Positions 17,212 to 25,778 of a stretch of DNA of 64,000 bases are shown in pieces. The number at the start of each line of letters is the position of its first letter. Position 1 is the first letter of the stretch. Made by a program: the position numbers and the translations under genes. Source of the DNA: Pseudoflavitalea sp. G-6-1-2 (lineage in GTDB: Bacteria; Bacteroidota; Bacteroidia; Chitinophagales; Chitinophagaceae); contig NZ_JABBGB010000001.1 in assembly GCF_012927185.1 (NCBI RefSeq), forward strand, positions 1,240,001 through 1,304,000. Direction: 5' to 3'. The notes beneath the pieces are model-generated. The model was given only the letters and a program-made list of their open reading frames with translations. It was not told the DNA's origin and ran no database searches.

Positions 17212-17572
17212 ACTGAGAGCCCGTTTTAGTAGATAGCCCGTGAGCTTTGATGGTTTGCCGCCGTCTTATTAAATGGAAATGGTGAATGGTGGTTTTCGGA
17301 ACTACTGTCACCTGCTTGTAGGCCCCCGATCAGGTTATTGCAAGGAAGAACGCGATGATAAAACTTATTCAATATCAATTTCAGGGGCCTGTGGGCTGTC
17401 ATATGATCCAGGGATTAGGTTGATGCAAATTAATAAGAGCAGGTACCATCAAAAAGGGTGATTCTCCCGGTAACGGCACCGTGTTTTCACCCTTTTTTGC
17501 GTAAAGTTCTACAGAGAAATTGCCTGAATTCAGCTGAAAACATGCTATTTTCGATTGAGCAAATAATCTAAT
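17212..17572. other. Non-coding stretch with a strong hairpin at 17451-17498
   Basis: No gene is supported here; a 62-codon frame at 17273-17461 has no recognisable features. An 11-bp stem (AAAAAGGGTGA at 17451-17461 with 17487-17497), holding an inner CGGT/ACCG pair and ending in a T run, lies 75 bp before the next gene. It terminates either an unseen small RNA or read-through from the left, or acts as an attenuator for the gene at 17573. Confidence 0.45.
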
Positions 17573-17878
17573 ATGACCGTAGCCAAGGCGATTTCCGACG
17601 TACTCTCTGAATACATGGATCAATGTGCACGTTACAAAAAAGAGGAATCTGCTGAAAACAACTCAACCCGTGGGGACCTCATTGTATTACAGTTCGATTG
17701 TGGCGACCTTGAACTATTCAGAAACACCTTAAAATATAACAGAGAGAAAATAGAAAGCAGGGTGCATATGATGCTGAAGGCCGAAGGCATCAATCAGGCT
17801 GTCAGCTTCGATGAGCTCTTCTTCTCTCCGGGGGCCGACTCAAATGTTACCGCAAGAGTTCAGTTCAGGGTGGTGTAG
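17573..17878 (+). CDS. Unrecognised 101-residue protein
   Basis: I do not recognise this family. The protein is soluble, without signal peptide or membrane segment. It begins with an amphipathic helix (AKAISDVLSEYMDQCARYKKEE), then a strand (GDLIVLQFDCGDLELF), a basic helix and a final strand (VTARVQFRVV), a small alpha/beta fold. TATTTTCG 23 bp before the ATG is one mismatch from the -7 consensus. It is followed after 63 bp by the AlkA-type glycosylase, which has its own promoter. Codon use matches its neighbours, so it is probably a real gene. Confidence 0.6.
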   Translation: MTVAKAISDVLSEYMDQCARYKKEESAENNSTRGDLIVLQFDCGDLELFRNTLKYNREKIESRVHMMLKAEGINQAVSFDELFFSPGADSNVTARVQFRVV

Positions 17879-17929
17879 TTAATTGACCATTTTCGCAAGA
17901 ATCCGGTGATGGCCATCTCCGCCGCACCG

Positions 17930-17937
17930 TACATTTG
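17930..17937 (+). promoter_or_regulatory. -7 element TACATTTG abutting the alkA-like start
   Basis: TACATTTG ends 4 bp before the ATG at 17942, so transcription would begin at or next to the start codon. The same arrangement is seen on the minus strand at 19091-19098. Confidence 0.6.
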
Positions 17938-17941
17938 CAGC

Positions 17942-18853
17942 ATGAAGGAATTGATGACAATCGAGAAACCTGCCCTCTTCAGTTTCCGCGAATGCCTCTG
18001 GTTTCTCGACAGAGGATATGATGATTGCCTCTTCCGCATCCACGATCAACAACTCACCAGATTTATATTGCTGGATGGAAAACCCATTCTGTTCCGCATC
18101 AGCGATGCCGGTAATTCATTGGCAGTACATCTGCTGCACGGATCGGTATCGGACCATCAGCTTCCTTTGCTTCGCAACCACATTATGGATTGGTTCGATA
18201 TGAACAAAGATCTCTCTCCCTTTTATGCGTTGTTGCAGCGCGACAAAAAACTGCAATACATGCCGAAAGATTTCGAGGGGCTTCGGTTGATCAGCATCAC
18301 AGATCTTTTTGAAGCGCTTTGCTGGAGCATCATCGGGCAGCAGATCAATCTTACATTTGCTTACAAGCTGAAACGACGGCTGGTAGAGGCTTTCGGGACA
18401 GCGCTTACTTATGAAGATCACACGTATCATCTTTTCCCGTCTCCCGAAAAACTGCGCTCGCTTTCGGTGGAAGATCTTCGTCCGTTGCAGTACTCGCAAA
18501 GTAAAGCCAAATACCTGATCGGCATTGCGCAGGCATTTGCTGAAAAGAAACTGAGTTACGAAATGCTGGCTGCGCTGAAAGATTTCAATGCTATGCAGCA
18601 GGCGCTGATTGCTCACAAAGGCATCGGTGTATGGACGGCCAATTATGTGCTGATGAAAACCATGCGTGTACCCAATGCCATTCCTTACGGAGATGTAGGT
18701 TTGCTCAAAGCATTGGAAACACATGAAATAATTAAGGAAAGAAACGAGACTGAAAAAATAGAGCGTTTTTTCAAAAAGTATAAAGGATGGGAAGCGTATC
18801 TGGTATTTTATTTATGGCGAAGTCTGGCGCCTCCGGTTTTCCAGACTAAGTAG
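17942..18853 (+). CDS. AlkA-type DNA-3-methyladenine glycosylase
   Basis: A 303-residue protein from ATG 17942 (12 residues shorter than the longest frame, chosen because of the -7 element at 17930-17937; ATG 17954 is also possible). An N-terminal AlkA-like domain precedes the HhH-GPD core: ITDLFEALCWSIIGQQIN, then the helix-hairpin-helix AHKGIGVWTANYVLM and the catalytic Asp in PYGDVGLLKA. It excises alkylated bases from DNA. Its last 46 bp overlap the 3' end of a convergent Ada-like gene, which also belongs to alkylation biology. Confidence 0.9.
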   Translation: MKELMTIEKPALFSFRECLWFLDRGYDDCLFRIHDQQLTRFILLDGKPILFRISDAGNSLAVHLLHGSVSDHQLPLLRNHIMDWFDMNKDLSPFYALLQRDKKLQYMPKDFEGLRLISITDLFEALCWSIIGQQINLTFAYKLKRRLVEAFGTALTYEDHTYHLFPSPEKLRSLSVEDLRPLQYSQSKAKYLIGIAQAFAEKKLSYEMLAALKDFNAMQQALIAHKGIGVWTANYVLMKTMRVPNAIPYGDVGLLKALETHEIIKERNETEKIERFFKKYKGWEAYLVFYLWRSLAPPVFQTK

Positions 18854-19086
18854 CCCTGGCGCATGCAATGCCCGCAGGGGCGGTATCCTGCTTCGGTCGC
18901 TTCTTTTTCGGATTGAAAGAAAACCCTGTTGGCTGTTTTCATCTTCATGCCGCTTTTGCATTGCAGGGTTCCGTAGATCTTCAGATTTTTATTTCCTCCC
19001 AAACGAATTTTTCCTTCATCGATGAGCTTTTTCAGCTGTCGGCTTCGTTCGAAATTTGTATTACCTAAAGTAAGATGTGCAATCAT
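18808..19086 (-). CDS. Small Ada-type zinc-binding domain protein
   Basis: A 92-residue protein; the start at 19086 is supported by a -7 element 4 bp upstream. The core is the Ada N-terminal zinc domain: GTLQCKSGM, then ANRVFFQSEKEATEAGYRPCGHC. Three of the four Ada cysteines are present (Cys43, Cys71, Cys74); the position of the second is Met47, so the zinc site needs another ligand, perhaps His73. In Ada the first Cys takes methyl groups from DNA phosphotriesters. There is no AraC domain or methyltransferase domain attached. It overlaps the convergent alkA-like gene by 46 bp. Confidence 0.82.
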   Translation of the reverse strand: MIAHLTLGNTNFERSRQLKKLIDEGKIRLGGNKNLKIYGTLQCKSGMKMKTANRVFFQSEKEATEAGYRPCGHCMRQGYLVWKTGGARLRHK

Positions 19087-19090
19087 ACTG

Positions 19091-19098
19091 CAAAGGTA
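19091..19098 (-). promoter_or_regulatory. Minus-strand -7 element TACCTTTG abutting the Ada-like start
   Basis: The plus strand reads CAAAGGTA; on the minus strand TACCTTTG ends 4 bp before the ATG at 19086, the same spacing as before alkA. Confidence 0.6.
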
Positions 19099-19134
19099 TT
19101 CGCTCATCAGGCAAAACTTTATAGGGAAGTACAA

Positions 19135-20769
19135 TTAATATTCCGGCAATACAAAGGGGATGGAGAATCTGAAACTGCTTCCTTTTCCTGGTTCGGAGCT
19201 TGCCCAGATAGAGCCTCCGTGCAACTCAACAATTTTGCGGCAGTGCGCCAGTCCGATTCCGCTGCCTTCGTAAGCACTTTGATTATGAAGTCTTCTGAAA
19301 AGCAGAAAGATCTTTTCGAGATGGGCGGGTTCTATGCCAATGCCATTGTCTTCGATTGAAAAGATCCACTGCCTCGTGTCTTTGATGGCTGAAATGGAGA
19401 TCACGGGCGCTTCTTCCGGCTTTTTGAACTTGATGGCATTAACGAGCAGGTTCTGGAAAAGCAGCTTCAGTTCGAGCGGATATCCTGTGAGTACGGGAAG
19501 TTGCTGCTTGTTAATCACCGCCTGGTGTTTGCTGATGATTGCTCCGAGATCAGCGAGCACATCATCGACAACAGCATTGCAGTCCACCTCCTTAAATTCT
19601 TTCTTGCTGCCCAGGCGGGAATATTCCAGCAGTTCTCTCACGAGCGTTTTCATTCGTTCGTTGGCGCGGGTAACATAGCCGAAGAACTTTTCGGTGTCTT
19701 TATCTGTCTGGGTTTTGAATTTCAGTTTCAGCAATTCAATAAAGCCGGTGGTGGTATTGAGGGGTTCCTGTAAGTCGTGCGAAGCGAAGTATGTGATCTG
19801 CTCAATTTCCTTTGCTTTTGCGGTGAGCTGCTGTGTTCTCAGTTTTACTTTGTCTTCTAGTTTTTCGTTGAACTTGCGGAGCTGCATTTCCAGCTGCCTG
19901 CGTTCTGTGATGTCTCTGCCTACTGCGAAAATATTACTGAGCCTGCCCTTATCGTCGCGATAGAGTGCTGCGTTGAAGAGCAGCTCGATGGGACCTGTAC
20001 CCGGCTGAATAAGTGTAAGCGGATAGTTCAGTGCTTTACCTTCTCTGAACACCTGCTCGCAGAAAGCGTTTGCCTGCGCGGGCTCAGCAAACTGGCTGGC
20101 GAATGAACTGCCTGCTAATTCGTCGAAAGTTTTACCGGAGATTTCTTCAGTTGCTTTATTTACATCTTTGATATTCCCATCGATGCCAATAGTGAAGAAA
20201 GGATCGATGCTCGACTCCAGCAGGCTATGCGTGTAGTCGAGCATCTGTTTATAGTTAAGCGATTTCTGTTTGATGAAATAATTGCAGGCCATGAATACCA
20301 TGAGGCAGGCAAAGAAATTGAGGAGTGCGATGCCCGACCAGGGTTGAGGAATGATACCCGTTATCTGAAGAACGGCAGCAATAGCGCATCCTCCTACGAG
20401 CGCGAGAATCCAATACACACCTTTACCTGTTTCCGCCAGATAAAATACAAATGGCATGAAGGCGAATGGCCAGAGGAAACCTGTTTTGTCCCACCCGCCA
20501 CTGGCGAACATGCAAACAACTACCACCGTTCCGATTGTGAGAATAATATCAACACGTTCGTAATTCCGTGTTTTCCTAAGAAAGAAATAATTGAACAGCA
20601 CACTGCCGAAAGCCAACGCGTGCAGTATGCCCAGAAAGTGATTGCCTACAACAAAGTAATACAGCAAGCTGAAAACGCCGCAATACATTACCGCAATAGC
20701 GGTGTAGGCGTTTACAATTGCGAGACCCGATACTTTTCCGGGCTTCTGTTGTCTTTCAGGGCGGCTCAT
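19135..20769 (-). CDS. Membrane PAS-domain sensor histidine kinase
   Basis: A 544-residue kinase. Residues about 15-170 hold several membrane helices forming an input domain. A PAS domain follows (DYTHSLLESSIDPFFTIG to a GRDITERRQLE ending), then a coiled coil, the HisKA box FASHDLQEPLNTTTG, the N box NLLVNAIKF, and ATP-binding motifs EDNGIGI and YEGSGIGLAHCRKIVELHGG. This order is typical of orphan phytochrome-like kinases of Bacteroidota. There is no receiver or response regulator gene next to it. The signal is unknown. The minus-strand neighbour downstream has its own promoter. Confidence 0.92.
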   Translation of the reverse strand: MSRPERQQKPGKVSGLAIVNAYTAIAVMYCGVFSLLYYFVVGNHFLGILHALAFGSVLFNYFFLRKTRNYERVDIILTIGTVVVVCMFASGGWDKTGFLWPFAFMPFVFYLAETGKGVYWILALVGGCAIAAVLQITGIIPQPWSGIALLNFFACLMVFMACNYFIKQKSLNYKQMLDYTHSLLESSIDPFFTIGIDGNIKDVNKATEEISGKTFDELAGSSFASQFAEPAQANAFCEQVFREGKALNYPLTLIQPGTGPIELLFNAALYRDDKGRLSNIFAVGRDITERRQLEMQLRKFNEKLEDKVKLRTQQLTAKAKEIEQITYFASHDLQEPLNTTTGFIELLKLKFKTQTDKDTEKFFGYVTRANERMKTLVRELLEYSRLGSKKEFKEVDCNAVVDDVLADLGAIISKHQAVINKQQLPVLTGYPLELKLLFQNLLVNAIKFKKPEEAPVISISAIKDTRQWIFSIEDNGIGIEPAHLEKIFLLFRRLHNQSAYEGSGIGLAHCRKIVELHGGSIWASSEPGKGSSFRFSIPFVLPEY

Positions 20770-21237
20770 CTATAGGTTGGCATTGGCGAATGAAGGTAAT
20801 GTATTCATGGAAAACATGCAATTTGAATGAATGTATTTACGTATTATTAAGGCCTTCGGAACTCGTTGATACTGATTATGATGAGCATAAGGAAACCTTC
20901 ATAATCTGCGGTGTTTTATTACTGCTGTAAATATTTTAAGAATTCGTTGTAATATTTGAAATGCACCTGCGTCTGATGTTACATACAATTCGATTATGAA
21001 ACGCTTTACTATCACTGAAAGAATGGAACAATCAACAGCGCTCTACAGCACTGTTTCCTCCGCGGCTCCTGCTCTTTCAGAAGGATTTGCTTCACCGATG
21101 TACTGCAAACGCTTATAGCATCTTTTAAGATCCCCGCTATTTATTGTTTCTACATATCGCAAAGCAGCCAGCTTTGATTGGTACCGGCATCCGTATGCCT
21201 TCACCTGATCTTTTTCACTCTAAATACCAGATCATTT
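20770..21237. other. Non-coding divergent region
   Basis: This 468-bp region lies between the divergent PAS kinase and the coiled-coil/ABC operon. I see no gene and no strong hairpin. CAGCTTTG near 21168-21175 is one mismatch from the -7 consensus and could serve the operon starting at 21238. Confidence 0.4.
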
Positions 21238-21930
21238 ATGCTTAAAAACTGGAAAAGTCTGTTTGTAAAAACAGACGGGGAATCTTCTGCCAAAGAAGAA
21301 CCACCGGGCTTCTCTTTCCCTGTAACAGAAACTAACGTTACGGAACAGCCGAAAAATAAATCCGATACGCTTCCGCCTGCTAATGTCCCAAAGACTGTGG
21401 TGGATGAAGTGATCGAAACATACGAAAGTGGTCTCGACAGCATCAATATGCCGGGCTATGATTTCTATGAATTCTACAAAGCTGTATCTGCCGGCGGTGC
21501 GCATTCGCCTCAGGCCTATCAGATGGCTTTTGAAATGGCGAAGGCATTCGATAAAAGCCTTACCACAAGAAAGCTGTTGCAGGATGCGGAGTTCTACATC
21601 AGCAAAATCAATGAAGTGCACGGCCAGTATGTATCGCAGGGGCAGCAAAAGTTGCAGTCGCTCGCCGATCAGCGGAATGCAGAACAGCGATCGCTTCAGC
21701 AGGAGGCAGACAATGCAGCGCAACGGATCAATCAACTCAAAGCAGAGTTGCAGCAGCTCGAATCGCTGATCAGAGAGAAACAAAATGTGCTTGCTACAAT
21801 TCAGCAGCAGAGCCAGCCGCAGGAAAATGCTATCCGTGAAAAGCTACAGGCGAACGACCTGGCTAAAAAAGCCAGTATCGATAAACTGGCTGCCATTAAG
21901 AACGGCATTCAGCAATTCATCAAAGAATAA
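21238..21930 (+). CDS. Unrecognised coiled-coil protein, first gene of the ABC/OmpA cluster
   Basis: A 230-residue soluble protein from ATG 21238, without a signal peptide. The first 50 residues are Pro/Ser/Thr/Glu-rich and probably disordered. A small helical region follows (YDFYEFYKAVSAGG, QMAFEMAKAFDKSL). Residues about 125-205 are a Gln-rich coiled coil. The last segment (SIDKLAAIKNGIQQFIKE) is a short amphipathic helix. The gene is 17 bp before a membrane coiled-coil protein and heads a run that ends in an ABC transporter. A cytoplasmic scaffold or regulator role is inference; I recognise no family. Confidence 0.75.
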   Translation: MLKNWKSLFVKTDGESSAKEEPPGFSFPVTETNVTEQPKNKSDTLPPANVPKTVVDEVIETYESGLDSINMPGYDFYEFYKAVSAGGAHSPQAYQMAFEMAKAFDKSLTTRKLLQDAEFYISKINEVHGQYVSQGQQKLQSLADQRNAEQRSLQQEADNAAQRINQLKAELQQLESLIREKQNVLATIQQQSQPQENAIREKLQANDLAKKASIDKLAAIKNGIQQFIKE

Positions 21931-21947
21931 CATAAACCAACCAAACT

Positions 21948-23060
21948 ATGTCAATGGAACAAAACAAAGTGATGGAGTTGCCCATCTTCAAGCACTTTGA
22001 ACAAAATCAGATCTCGCTCAATCCGAAGAACTGGCGAAAGGGCGAAAAAGGAATTGCAACGATCATCGGCCTCGTGCTGCTGGGTACCATCGCATGGGGC
22101 TTGTACAGGTTTATTCTTCCCATTGTATTCACCTGGGTAGGACAAGCGCTTGGAGCTATCAGCGCCGCGGTACTCGTGATCGCTTTCTTCATTATGCTGC
22201 CTGTGATTGTGAAGGGGCTGAAGAGATTTTCACGAAGCATGCACAAAGCGCTTATCAAACACGATCCATTCGCAGAACTCGAAGATCAGAAGATGAAGAT
22301 GATGCAGAACCGACAACACTTCAAAGAAGCGAAGGCGAAGATCAAAGCCATCAAGTCAAATATGGAAAGCGAATCGGTGAAGGCTGAGAAGGAAGCGAAA
22401 GAATATCAGGAGAAAGTAGTTACGCTGCAGGCCAGAGCCGAAGGCACCAAATCGAAAATGACTGAGCTGGAACAAAGGATTGGAGCTGCACAAGCCCGCG
22501 AATCGGACGATTACGTAGAGCTGCAAACAGGCCTGATGAAAACACTCAGCGAAGCACAGCGTGTAAGTCATATGCTCAATCAGAGTACGGGTCTCGTGAG
22601 AAAATACGGAAGCCGTGCGCACGTGATAGGCAAGCTCGACAGAAAGCTTAACATGGTAGATACTGCCATGGAAATTAAGATCATGGACTTCGATGTAAGT
22701 ATCGATATGCTGAAAAAAGAATACGCATTCGCTACCGCAGCCCGCGAAGCTACAGAACAGGCAAAGTCTGCTATGGGCTTCACCAAAGGATGGGAGTTGG
22801 ATTATGCGCTGGATGTTGTTACCAATACCATCGCACTTGATCTTGCCACCACACAGGAAAATCTGCTCGATCTCGATACGCTCACCAGTCAGTATGCATT
22901 CGACAGTGACGAACTGTACACGCGTCTCGACAAACTGGCCGATCAGATTAAGACAGACAACTACAATATTCCGGAATCAAAGAAATACTCAAACCCGAAT
23001 TACAAACTCGATGCAAACGACAAGCTCGAAAGCAAAGGATTCGGAGACATCTTCAACTAA
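21948..23060 (+). CDS. Membrane-anchored coiled-coil protein of the ABC/OmpA cluster
   Basis: A 370-residue protein starting at 21948 (or ATG 21954). Residues about 33-85 contain two or three hydrophobic segments (IATIIGLVLLGTIAWGLYRF and SAAVLVIAFFIMLPVIV). The rest is cytoplasmic by the positive-inside rule and rich in heptads, with a highly charged coiled coil at about 110-190. No enzyme motif is seen. It resembles PspA/TelA-like envelope-stress proteins in layout only, not in recognisable sequence. Its position between a soluble coiled-coil gene and the OmpA fusion suggests it is the inner-membrane partner of one complex. Confidence 0.75.
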   Translation: MSMEQNKVMELPIFKHFEQNQISLNPKNWRKGEKGIATIIGLVLLGTIAWGLYRFILPIVFTWVGQALGAISAAVLVIAFFIMLPVIVKGLKRFSRSMHKALIKHDPFAELEDQKMKMMQNRQHFKEAKAKIKAIKSNMESESVKAEKEAKEYQEKVVTLQARAEGTKSKMTELEQRIGAAQARESDDYVELQTGLMKTLSEAQRVSHMLNQSTGLVRKYGSRAHVIGKLDRKLNMVDTAMEIKIMDFDVSIDMLKKEYAFATAAREATEQAKSAMGFTKGWELDYALDVVTNTIALDLATTQENLLDLDTLTSQYAFDSDELYTRLDKLADQIKTDNYNIPESKKYSNPNYKLDANDKLESKGFGDIFN

Positions 23061-23080
23061 CCCCCTAAAAATTATCAATT

Positions 23081-24877
23081 ATGAAATGGTCTAATCTCAC
23101 TTTTTTTTCAAAATCACTGATTGTATTGCTGATTGCGGGCGGTGTGGGCAGTGCTGTGTATTTTCTATCACCCGGTCTGCGTGTAGATGAATCGAAGAAG
23201 CTGGATAAGCTGGCACTCAACGATCAGGATGTGAACAATCTTTCTTCGTCCGCAGAATTGCCTTTGCCGCAGATCGATCAGCCCGGCAATGTTACGGGCA
23301 AATCAACAGTGCGCATTGCGGGTTATGCGTGGAATGCGCAGTCGGGAATAATTGTAGCCAATGGTGGTGCAAAAACTTCGAAAGGCTCGTTGATGGAGCA
23401 GAATGGCGTAAAGCTGGAGATCATCCGTCAGGACTGGCTCTCCGAGCTACGTAATCTGCAAATGAAGTTCGTGGATGAATTCGATAAAGGAAACAGCTTT
23501 CCTGCAGAGGGTGCAGCTGCTATCATGATAATGGGTGATGGCGTTCCATTCTACATCAGCGCAGCGCAACAGGCACTCGATGATAAATACGGAAAAGGAA
23601 AATACCAGTTGCAGGCAATCGGCGCTATTGGTCTGAGTTATGGAGAAGATAAGCTCATCGGACCACCCAGCTGGAAAATGAATCCGCAATCGATGAAAGG
23701 TGCGCTGGTGTCAGCCGTGATTGGTGATGGCGACTGGGTAACTGCTGTGAACTACGCATTCGCAAACGGACTCAAAGTGAACCCCGATCCCAGCACTTAC
23801 GATGCCGATGCAGTGAACTTCCTGGCTTCTGCCAATGATGATTACATCGAGTCTGCAAAGGAACTCATCAAGTCTCAACAAGAAGGCTGGACCATTCCGC
23901 TCAAAGAAGTGAAAGACGGAAAGCTCACCGGCAAAACCATCAACAAAAAAGTAGATGGCTGTGCCACCTGGACGCCCGGCGATAAAATGGTGTTCGACAA
24001 GCTGGCAGGTTTTACAGACGTGGTTTCTACCAGAGAGTTCAATAATCAGATGGCCACAACACTCATCTTTCTGCGCCAGTGGGCGGAGAACAACAAAGAG
24101 CTGATTGGAAAGATCCTTCGTTCTTCTTACACCGCCAGCAACCAGATGAAGCAATACGACAGCTGGAGAAAGAAAGCCTCTGAAACAACTGCAAAAACCT
24201 TCGGCATCGAAACACCGGACTACTGGTACAATATGTTCAAAGGGCAGAAAGGTGAAAAGAATGGCGTGAGCTACAATATGGGTGGATCAAGGGTTTTCAA
24301 CCTTGCCGATGCAAACCAGTACTATGGCATCTCTGATGGAACCAATCGTTACAAAGCAGTGTATGATCAAGTATCGAAATACCTGAAAGAGTTGAACCCT
24401 GCCGGCTTCAATCAGAATGTGAAACGCATTGTGCCATTTGAAGAAGCCGTGAGTGTCGCTTATCTGAAAGACATCAAAGACATCGATGCAGGAGACAGCT
24501 ACACAACGGACTATTCGCAGAAAGCAACCAATGTAGTAGCGTCTGGTGAATGGAGGATCAATTTCGATGTAAGTCGTGCTACGGTAAGGCCGGAAGCTGC
24601 CGATGTGCTTGAGCAGATCTACAATTTGCTTATCCAGGCCGAAGATTCGAAACTCGAACTCGTAGGCCACACAGACAATAGCGGTACACAGGAAAGCAAC
24701 TATGCGCTTTCATCTGCCCGCGCCGAATCTGTGAAGAACTATCTGGTGAAGAGAGGCATACCTGTAAGCAGGTTTCAGAAAACTGATGGTAAAGGGCAGG
24801 ATGAGCCGATTGCAGATAATAACACTGCTTCTGGTAAAGCGCAGAACAGACGCGTAGTGATCACCATCCTCAAATAA
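23081..24877 (+). CDS. Substrate-binding-protein-like domain fused to an OmpA peptidoglycan-binding domain
   Basis: A 598-residue envelope protein. One N-terminal membrane segment (about residues 11-29) anchors it with the rest in the periplasm. Residues about 75-430 resemble a type 2 periplasmic binding protein of the NitT/TauT kind (VRIAGYAWNAQSGIIVANGG at the start, IGAIGLSYGEDK and WMKNPQS-like turns later). The C-terminal 115 residues are an OmpA-like domain with LVGHTDNSGTQESNYALS, ARAESVKNYL and QNRRVVITI, which binds diaminopimelate in the cell wall. The protein can thus tie the inner membrane to the wall. Permease and ATPase genes follow, so the binding domain probably serves them. 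The ligand is unknown. Confidence 0.88.
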   Translation: MKWSNLTFFSKSLIVLLIAGGVGSAVYFLSPGLRVDESKKLDKLALNDQDVNNLSSSAELPLPQIDQPGNVTGKSTVRIAGYAWNAQSGIIVANGGAKTSKGSLMEQNGVKLEIIRQDWLSELRNLQMKFVDEFDKGNSFPAEGAAAIMIMGDGVPFYISAAQQALDDKYGKGKYQLQAIGAIGLSYGEDKLIGPPSWKMNPQSMKGALVSAVIGDGDWVTAVNYAFANGLKVNPDPSTYDADAVNFLASANDDYIESAKELIKSQQEGWTIPLKEVKDGKLTGKTINKKVDGCATWTPGDKMVFDKLAGFTDVVSTREFNNQMATTLIFLRQWAENNKELIGKILRSSYTASNQMKQYDSWRKKASETTAKTFGIETPDYWYNMFKGQKGEKNGVSYNMGGSRVFNLADANQYYGISDGTNRYKAVYDQVSKYLKELNPAGFNQNVKRIVPFEEAVSVAYLKDIKDIDAGDSYTTDYSQKATNVVASGEWRINFDVSRATVRPEAADVLEQIYNLLIQAEDSKLELVGHTDNSGTQESNYALSSARAESVKNYLVKRGIPVSRFQKTDGKGQDEPIADNNTASGKAQNRRVVITILK

Positions 24878-24914
24878 TTGTATCAACTCAGGGAAGGGGA
24901 TTAAGGATAGTTCC

Positions 24915-24961
24915 TGCGGAAGCCAGTAAAGATGGCCATGCGTAATCACTGTGCTTCCGCA
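24915..24961 (+). repeat. Inverted repeat (mRNA hairpin) between the OmpA fusion and the permease
   Basis: TGCGGAAGC (24915-24923) pairs with 24953-24961 around a 29-nt loop without a T run. A hairpin here would protect the upstream message and lower permease expression relative to the binding protein, as in many ABC operons. Confidence 0.55.
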
Positions 24962-24992
24962 CCTTCTCTCGTTCCAACTAAACCAAACAAAA

Positions 24993-25769
24993 ATGAAAAT
25001 TGCCAACTGGATCAAACCGTTTGAAAAAATATCTCCGCAACAGCGAATGGTCATCGGCATTTGCTGGATCGCACTGCTGACAGGATACTGGTTCATTGCT
25101 TCTTCAGGAAGCACACATTTATTTCCCACACCTGGTCAGGTATGGGATGGGTTCAAAAGTTTGTACAATGAAGGATTGATTGTGCATGTTGGGAGCTCAT
25201 TGTCCCTCTGTCTGCAGGCCACACTGTTATCGGTGTTTGTTTCGCTGGTGCTGGTGTATCTGTCTCCACTTCCCGCATTGCGGCCACTGGCTTTGGCAAT
25301 GAGCCGGCTTCGGTACCTGCCGCTGACTGGTATCACCTTTTACCTCGCAATACTGGTGAGCAATGCCCGGACTATGCAGGTGGGAGTGCTTTTCATCTTT
25401 ATGAGTTTGTACTTCATCACGTCGTTGCTGGCAGTATTGAAAGATATCCCTGCTGAAGAGATCGATCATGCACGTTCGCTGAAATGCAGCCGATGGGAAG
25501 TGTTATTCGAAGTGGTGATCAAGGGAAGATTTGATTATGTGATCGATGTACTTCGTCAAAACCTGGCTATTACATGGATGATGCTCGTAACAGTAGAATC
25601 TATTCTGGTAGCGGCTGGTGGGCTGGGTGTGCTGATCAAGAACAGCGACAAATTCATGAATCATGGCCGAATTGTGGCACTGCAACTGGTGATACTGCTT
25701 GTGGGTCTGCTGCTCGATTGGGCACTGCGCATTATCCGTAAAAGATGTTTCAGGTATTCAACTTTCTAA
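24993..25769 (+). CDS. ABC transporter permease, NitT/TauT type
   Basis: A 258-residue membrane protein from ATG 24993 (the longer frame from 24951 adds a poor extension). It has about six hydrophobic segments. The cytoplasmic EAA loop reads EEIDHARSLKCSRWEVLFEVV, close to TauC/SsuC permeases but with Lys in place of the usual Gly after SL, so coupling to the ATPase may differ. Partners are the ATPase gene 9 bp downstream and the binding/OmpA fusion upstream. NitT/TauT systems import sulfonates, nitrate or thiamin precursors, but with the unusual partners a transport substrate should not be assumed. Confidence 0.85.
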   Translation: MKIANWIKPFEKISPQQRMVIGICWIALLTGYWFIASSGSTHLFPTPGQVWDGFKSLYNEGLIVHVGSSLSLCLQATLLSVFVSLVLVYLSPLPALRPLALAMSRLRYLPLTGITFYLAILVSNARTMQVGVLFIFMSLYFITSLLAVLKDIPAEEIDHARSLKCSRWEVLFEVVIKGRFDYVIDVLRQNLAITWMMLVTVESILVAAGGLGVLIKNSDKFMNHGRIVALQLVILLVGLLLDWALRIIRKRCFRYSTF

Positions 25770-25778
25770 TCTACTATC

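Noticed and set aside
17273-17461. 62-codon open frame in the gap before the unknown gene at 17573
   Set aside because: No family features, no promoter, and it ends inside the hairpin.
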